From: Xanthostigma xanthostigma
Lineage: Eukaryota > Arthropoda > Insecta > Raphidioptera > Raphidiidae
Length of the DNA stretch: 64,000 nt
Direction: 5' to 3'
Assembly (NCBI GenBank): GCA_963575645.1
Contig: OY754466.1
Coordinates: 35,806,001-35,870,000 of the forward strand
The translations under genes were made by a program, and so were the position numbers. The notes beneath the pieces were generated by a model. The model was not told the origin of the DNA. It saw nothing but the letters and a program-made list of their open reading frames with translations, and did not search any database. Below, piece by piece: positions 58,216 through 64,000 of this stretch (positions within the stretch are counted from its first letter, which is position 1; every line of letters begins with the position of its first letter).

Positions 58216-59857
58216 GAATGTTGTTGGCACATTTAATTGAACTTGAAAATTGGAGCGATCGTAATAGTATATTACGCCATAAGGGCCGAAATTGTGATAT
58301 CTTGCCTTGCGAGCCATGTTGCCTGAGGTAAAAACACGAATGACAGCTGTTCGCGAATATTAGCTAAAATGTAATAGGGTTTGTTATGGAAGCGACATCT
58401 AAACAACAGTTGATTGGTTGTTTTTGCTTTACTACCGCACGAACTTCCCGCATTGGTGCATGTAATCTCACCAAGGAGTAAATGGCAGACTTTCTGCCTT
58501 ACAATTGGTGCCGAAAGTATGCACTTCCTATCGAGGTATGAAGAAAAATTATTATTGATTATATTTCACCTGCTCGTCTATGACAGATTCTCAGGTTCTA
58601 AACTGAAAATTAACGAGAGTATCAATTGAGTTTTCGAATTGTTAAAAGAAATAAAATCAAAATAAAAATAATAATTGTCGATTATGAATAAATCGTTTGA
58701 GCCATCGATGAAATAATTTTGTCCAGCCTTGCGCCTATTACATTACGTTAGTGCTTTTTGAGTTCAAAAACTGTAAGTACTGTGACATTTGTGTCTGATG
58801 ACGACATACCTTTGAACATATTTTGTATCTTCAGCCGTATACATTTTGTATGGCGTTCTTTTGAAGAAGCAATCGATTCACAAAAGAGTATGCTACAAGT
58901 CGTACAATCGACTTTTCGAAAATACAACCAAGTCCATTCAACGGTTGAAAGATTTGTAGAGTGGGTACACTTTAACTTAAGCGGGGCTAAGTGACTCGAT
59001 TGATGTGAATATTGTTCCGGTTTGCGATTTTTTTTTTATATATGATTTGAAAACGTTATATTCGTATACGAGAGCTGTTCAAATTGAAAATCATATTAAA
59101 ACCTTTTTCAAAAAAGATCACACAGCTGAGAACATAGAAGACTTACGATTTTTGTAAAGTATGAGTCAGACCCTACATTCCCATTTTTTTTTTTTAATTT
59201 TGGGTTCAGTATTTTCGGAGATTGAGTTGCACGATTTCTTGTATATTTTCTTTAATACCTTTTAAACTAGGCATTTTAAAATTATAAAAAAATATATTTG
59301 TACTTCTAATACTTCGCATGATGCAAAATTATGTTTTTAATTTTCTTATTTCTTCCCCAAAATTGGAAGTCGCCATTTACGCTGTACGGTCCGTGATTGG
59401 GTCATCTGACGTATCAACTTTTGTCGTCCAGTAAATTCAGAGAAAGTCGGCTGTGATAGACAGACACGAGGAGTGATCCTGTTTTTTCATCGGTTGTACG
59501 GAAGCCTAAAAACATTCGGTATTCAACAAAATTTCGAATAACCTCATCGAAAATAAATAATGGTTATTTTTGTTATCGTTTAACATATTTTGAACCGCCA
59601 GTTTGTGAGAAATCTATAAATCATTCAGGCATTAACTTAGCATTAGCATTTCCTAGTTTTCTAACTTGATTACATGCTTTATTATTTAACAGCGCGTTAC
59701 TGACATCTTAATAATTTTATTGGCGACAATCGATACTTTTGCAATTCTCAACGTTTTCATTAAATTAGAATAGCTATTTATAGTTTAATCGATTCAAATC
59801 TTTTCAGAAACACTTCGATGACTTAATTTAATTGCATAATAAAAAATAATTAAGGGT
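58216..59857. other. No supported gene
   Basis: AT-rich. ORFs at 58414-58629 and 58758-58994 are unrecognised and lack exon-like splice borders. Confidence 0.4.
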
Positions 59858-60205
59858 TGTCGAGAGACGCCTGACAGATGTGAAACAAATTTAAATGAAA
59901 TCTGTAGTAACTAAATTACGCCCAGTCAACTAACAAAATTTTAATAACTAAATACCGTCCTGTCACTAAATTTAGCCCTGTCAACTAGTTAGCAAGAGCC
60001 AAGTCACGCGCTGTCATCTAACAAAATACTAGTAATTAAATTTCGCCCTGTTATCTAGATGTCGTCTTCAACTAAAGTCATGTTTAATCCAACGCACACA
60101 AACGTAACGTCCACCCATAAAGCGTCGTCCCATAAAAATGTCGCGCCAGTTGCACAGTTTTACTCCCTGAGTCCCAACCGAACGTGTCATTAGATGTTTC
60201 ACATC
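59858..60205 (-). mobile_element. Family C element copy 3, reverse orientation
   Basis: Reverse complement arrangement of the copies at 9020 and 43120: gagacgcctgacagatgtga at the left, then ttcaactaaagtcatgttta, atccaacgcacacaaacgta, cataaaaatgtcgcgcc, ttttactccctgagtccca and gatgtttcacatc at the right. Internal near-repeats of ctaaattacgcccagtcaact / ctaaataccgtcctgtcact occur as in copy 2. Non-coding. Confidence 0.8.
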
Positions 60206-60215
60206 AAAAATAATA

Positions 60216-60454
60216 CCGTATTTTTCGGACTATAAGACGCACCTTTGTACATAGAAAAATTGACTCAAATTTTGGGTGCGTCTTATGGTCTGATGATATC
60301 TAACATTAAATTTTTTTTTTTTAATAAATCGTCTCTAAACTTATGTTAACAATAAATAAAAATTATGATCCGAAAGTATAGCATTATAATATATTTTTTC
60401 TAAAAATCATCGTATACATTTGCATCTTATCGTCTTGTAGTCCGAAAAATACGG
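60216..60454. mobile_element. MITE with accgtatttttcgg ends and TA target
   Basis: Starts ccgtatttttcggactataa after TA (60214-60215) and ends ttgtagtccgaaaaatacgg before TA (60455-60456). Inside, gacgcacctttg and gggtgcgtcttatggtctga form a second inverted pair. Elements with tattttccgga-like ends and ataagacgcac next to them occur in very different animals, as far as I recall. The 239-bp copy is non-coding. Confidence 0.85.
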
Positions 60455-60456
60455 TA

Positions 60457-60785
60457 TATATATATTATATAAGTTCGGCACTCAGTCTCATAAAAGTTTA
60501 TTTTGTACTTTATGTGTTAGCTTTCAAAATAGAAAAGTGTGGTTACCTGCTGTTCGATTCAGCTGAAACAGCCGGTGTAAATCGGTAGTGAAGACTGATA
60601 TTACTATAAAACGATACTGATGCGTCTTATATTTTTACAGTTAAATAATAAATGAACTGTGCAGACATAATGTAGAGATGGGTTAATGCTTCTGTGTGTG
60701 AAAGTATATCCTTGCAGTCAGATAGTTGTTTTCTCTCAAGAAAGAATGTGTCGTAGCTACAGGTGAATGTGTTTTTTTCGGAATA
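60457..60785. other. No recognisable gene or repeat
   Basis: Begins with a short (ta)n run. No other structure seen. Confidence 0.4.
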
Positions 60786-60993
60786 AAGGCCGCTGCACAC
60801 GAGGCTGGTTTTGTCGCCGGTATTGTTATTGGGTCTTGCGCTTGCTACGTCACAGCGGGCTCGCCTGCATGGTCACATATTGGGGCTATTTCTCGTGCTA
60901 GTTTCCAAGAACCATGCAGAAAACTATATTGTCACGTGAGCGACATGGATAAATGTCCACAAACAAACGTGGCGTCATAGTGTGTGTTCTGTT
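60786..60993 (+). mobile_element. TA-target MITE, family B copy 4, 3'-truncated
   Basis: Starts aaggccgctgcacacgaggc after TA (60784-60785) and follows copies 1 and 2 through gcctgcatggtcacatattg and gcgtcatagtgtgtgttctg, where it stops. The distal half and right inverted repeat are missing. The 84-codon ORF at 60726-60980 overlaps it by accident. Confidence 0.88.
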
Positions 60994-62130
60994 TTTTAGA
61001 ATGCTAAGGATAAAAAAAACGGTAGAAAGTTTATAATTAAGAATTGCATAGTTCATGGTCTGTACAGATACCATAGAGATATCTTATTTTGTATGCATTT
61101 TTATTCTTAACAGTGAGGAATGATGATCCTCTCCACAAAACACCGTGACTCTCTTGGAGGTTGTGGCCCACAGGTTGAAAATAGATGTTCCTAAGTGATT
61201 GGAATATTAATATATTATGAAATTACGGAATTTGTTCGTAACTGGACAACGGTGATGTGAAACGTGAATTTATTAGTATCTAACCTACGTCACATTTCGT
61301 ATAGAAATGTCAAATCATATGAAAGGAGAATTAAACTTGCGAAATATTAACCTAAAATTTTGTTGCCCATACACGAGTTTTCAAATCGACCGTACACGGC
61401 TTGTAACAGGAAAACTCATTAAAAATAAACAGAAAACCTTTTCCATTAGCAAGAAAATAGTCAGTTTGTATTATATTTTTAGGTCTCTGTATAAGTGACA
61501 CAATATTTCGGTTGATTACTTTAGAGATTTTGCATTGGCATTCAACTTCAGAGGATGACTTAGAAACTTCCTCGGGAGTTTTAATTAATCAAAAGCTCAT
61601 TAACTTTAAACAACTGGGATTTCATATCATATATACGATAGTAAACTGTGGCTTTTACTTTCACACGAAAATGTATTGACTTCATAAAAAAAATACTTTT
61701 GCACGTCCCTCTATAAAACAGCTGATTTTTACAGGCCTGCTTAGCGCGGTAGTAAAATCATATTTTTAACTCGAGTGCCGTAAACTAGAACAAAAAATAT
61801 CACCTACCAAATCCAACAGTAATTTTCAAAATAGACCTGTAGTCCAGGGAATAAAGGCAAAAAATAAGTTAAATTTCAAAAAAAATAGGGGAATGTTGGA
61901 TTTGTGCATCTATTTTCTTTTCATGATTTTAAACAATATACCAAAAGTCCTCTCCGAATCTCCGATACATTTGCCGCTAAAAATGTTTCGCGGGTCAAAG
62001 TTCACAAAAAACGGTATTTTGCGAAAATCTCGTTAACGGTGACTTACAGAAAAAAAGTATGTAGTTATCAAAATTGTAGTTTATAAAATTGCCTACAAAA
62101 ACATAGTATTACATATTTTTTTTTCATGGA
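60994..62130. other. No recognisable gene
   Basis: AT-rich. ORFs at 61307-61498 and 61904-62086 are short and unrecognised. Confidence 0.4.
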
Positions 62131-62136
62131 CAAATG

Positions 62137-62205
62137 ACGCCAATTTTGAAAACTGAATGTTCGCATTCACGAATGACTAAAAATTCACATTCGTTATACA
62201 TCACT
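62137..62205 (+). mobile_element. hAT-type MITE right-end fragment
   Basis: Contains gacgccaattttgaaaactg, aatgttcgcattcac and cattcgttatacatcacta. It matches the last ~65 bp of the element at 5163-5574 (gccagatgtgaaaactgaat, gttcgcattt, cattcgttacatcacta). The left end is absent. Confidence 0.75.
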
Positions 62206-62347
62206 AGTAGATACCATGCCAATAGATAGAACACCAAGTTTCATAAAATTTTACTCGGCACGGCAGTTTTCGAGTGATTTTGGTACAAACACAGACCAGA
62301 AATTCTAAAACGTGTTGTCTTACAGACAGAGGCCGTTTTTATATTAA

Positions 62348-63037
62348 AAAAAATTGGTTGTCTGTAAAGTCGGTTTACGGACGATAGTTTTACGTGATAA
62401 CGTATTCCGTAATACATAACCTAAACCTCCCAAAATTTGGTTTCAATCCGCTTATCCTTGGTGTCGGAATGATAAGAAATGTCAAAAGTGACGTTTGCAA
62501 CTTACAAAGTATTATGTTCTAATAATAATTAGTTATTCCAATAGTTAACTTAGAAGGCTTTGCATTTCACAAAAAACTAATGTCAAAAAATAAACATTAG
62601 AAATGCAGCCGTTTTCATGTTAAGACAAGACATACGTTATTTTCTAATTTCCATGTACGGCAAACAAAGACGACCGACCGCGTCGCGCGCGCGCCATGCA
62701 ATAGACAACAATGCATTTATACAGCTATTTTTCTATATAAATTTGTATAAAATATTTTTCTATATAAATTTGTATAAAAAAACTGTTTAGGCAAATTCTG
62801 TTATACGAAATCTATGTAAAATGTTCTCCTCTTTCGTTTAAGACTGGTTTCAAACCGATCTGATTTAAATTGAGCGAGAAATTAGCAAAAAGCACGCACA
62901 GGGTCAGGCGGAACGTTACGCGTTATGCGTTACGCGTTACGAACGTTACGTTACACTTTTTCGTACATGCAGCCGGTGTTTTATCAATTTATAATATTGG
63001 TGATTCATCAATTTATAAGACGTTATCACGTCAAAAA
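62348..63037 (+). mobile_element. Family F element, single-unit copy
   Basis: Matches 12921-13580 closely from ttggttgtctgtaaagtcgg to taagacgttatcacgtcaaa. Differences are an extra local duplication of ttttctatataaatttgtat near 62740-62775, a gcgc expansion near 62685 and a small run of gcgttac words near 62918. It lacks the 400-bp duplication of the other copy. ORF 62870-63055 is incidental. Confidence 0.88.
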
Positions 63038-63831
63038 ATCTGTGCCAATCTGTAGACTCAGACCCAAAGTCCTAAACTGATATGACACCTAAGATTACGG
63101 GGATTCACTGAATTTTCCCTGTAGTTAGTCGTGTGGTTCGTAAGCATTGTTCACTTAGTACCCCTTAGACCATTTGACATGGAATGTGAAATGGGTTGCT
63201 TAAACTGACCGACGTCGGTTTGTCTTCCTCGTGTTCCTAGATCTAGAATAGTGGTAGATCGTTAGTTACACATTAATTACAAAGAACGTTAGACAGGACC
63301 GTTGCGACCGTAAAACAGAAAGTGCTGTGGTTCGTGCGTTGGTTTCGTTTCGTTCGTTTGTTGAAGGAGTTCCTCGCGTTTTGTTACCGATAGATGAAGT
63401 AGTTAAATCGCCAATTAGTTAAATCTTAAAGCAAAAACAGTTGATTCGTTGATATACGATTAACAGTCGATTGAAATAGTTCGTTGAATCAACGCCCACC
63501 GCTAGTCTCGAATGCGCAAGCATTCCGAGCGCTGTAACATAATATTATCAAATGCCGCTCAAAATTACAGAAACGTCTTCAAAATTTTAAATTCTCGGTT
63601 TTACAGTCATATCTTTAACAGCGGAATTAATTTATAATAAAAACAAATTTATAATGCATTTACACGGTAGTGATCGCGGTTGCCGATCAAAGAACATTAA
63701 CATGACGTCACCGCTCTGTATGGATGCCACTTTATAATAAAGGAACTTGTCACATTTTTGCCCATGTTTTTAATAACACTAATAATAATAATACAAACTC
63801 GGATCGCAGTGCCAAACATAGTATATATTTG
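63038..63831. other. No supported gene
   Basis: Contains a slightly GC-richer piece at 63290-63380 (caggaccgttgcgaccgtaa, gcgttggtttcgtttcgttc) with no ORF. Otherwise AT-rich. Confidence 0.35.
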
Positions 63832-63832
63832 C

Positions 63833-64000
63833 TAGAGCTGTAAAAGTAACGAGAAATTGCGTACTCGTATGTATTCGTTATTTAAAGAACCAGTACCCGT
63901 TATTTTCGTATCGTTACGTTACTCGTTACTTTTCATACGACATACAATCGTGTTTAACTACATCAAGCAATAAGCATTAGAGAACATAAGCATGTAGCTT
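63833..64000. mobile_element. Possible hAT-type element end, cut by the window
   Basis: The sequence tagagctgtaaaagtaacga, followed by repeated cgttac/gtaacg words in both directions (cgttacgttactcgttactt), has the look of a hAT-type terminal and subterminal region. The right end lies outside the window, so neither inverted repeat nor target duplication can be tested. Confidence 0.4.

Overview
This window reads as AT-rich, non-coding chromosomal DNA from an arthropod, most likely an insect and possibly a moth or butterfly. The pointers are short Helitron-type ends, a tRNA-derived SINE, a retroelement 3' tail of a kind I associate with Lepidoptera, and many families of short inverted-repeat elements. 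The order-level guess rests on remembered repeat styles and is only moderate. No open reading frame exceeds 170 codons. I recognise no host protein, transposase, reverse transcriptase, rRNA or intact tRNA. The ORFs look like chance ORFs or shadows of palindromic repeats. The window is therefore intergenic or, as I argue below, possibly the interior of one or more very long introns transcribed on the + strand.

Layout. 1-3405: a GC-rich repeat fragment, a cluster of five nearly identical ~165-bp units (one inverted, giving a ~330-bp palindrome), a second palindrome and a 3 x 248-bp tandem array. 4525-9875: a dense block of non-autonomous elements (an inverted-repeat element, a hAT-type MITE with an 8-bp target duplication, a TA-target element, a SINE, a Helitron piece). 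10918-20570: more inverted-repeat elements, a 1.07-kb element with an internal 400-bp duplication, two tRNA-like relics, and a ~2-kb foldback with ~0.97-kb arms. 20773-31020: further copies of these families plus a Penelope-like relic with a degenerate hammerhead-like motif. 32045-36330: a locally GC-rich, promoter-like stretch, a splice-site-rich spot and a Helitron. 37361-45440: hairpins, a foldback and a SINE with a 13-bp duplication. 47173-51314: two hAT-type elements with perfect 8-bp duplications and a nested foldback. 53000-64000: a Helitron and more copies of the earlier families.

The most interesting signal not explained by repeats is a set of + strand sites where a 3' splice site abuts a 5' splice site: TTTCAG|GTAAGC at 15447/15448, TTACAG|GTGAGC at 35318/35319, TTTCAG|GTAAAA at 54563/54564, with a weaker one at 30258/30259. 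The three better ones lie 19-20 kb apart. Each is followed 36-65 nt later by another donor-like sequence. This is the layout of recursive-splicing (ratchet) sites in long introns, and would suggest that the window lies within a very long + strand gene. It is an inference needing RNA evidence.

The mobile elements do not work together. They are independent insertions, several with target duplications I could read directly, and no autonomous partner is visible here.
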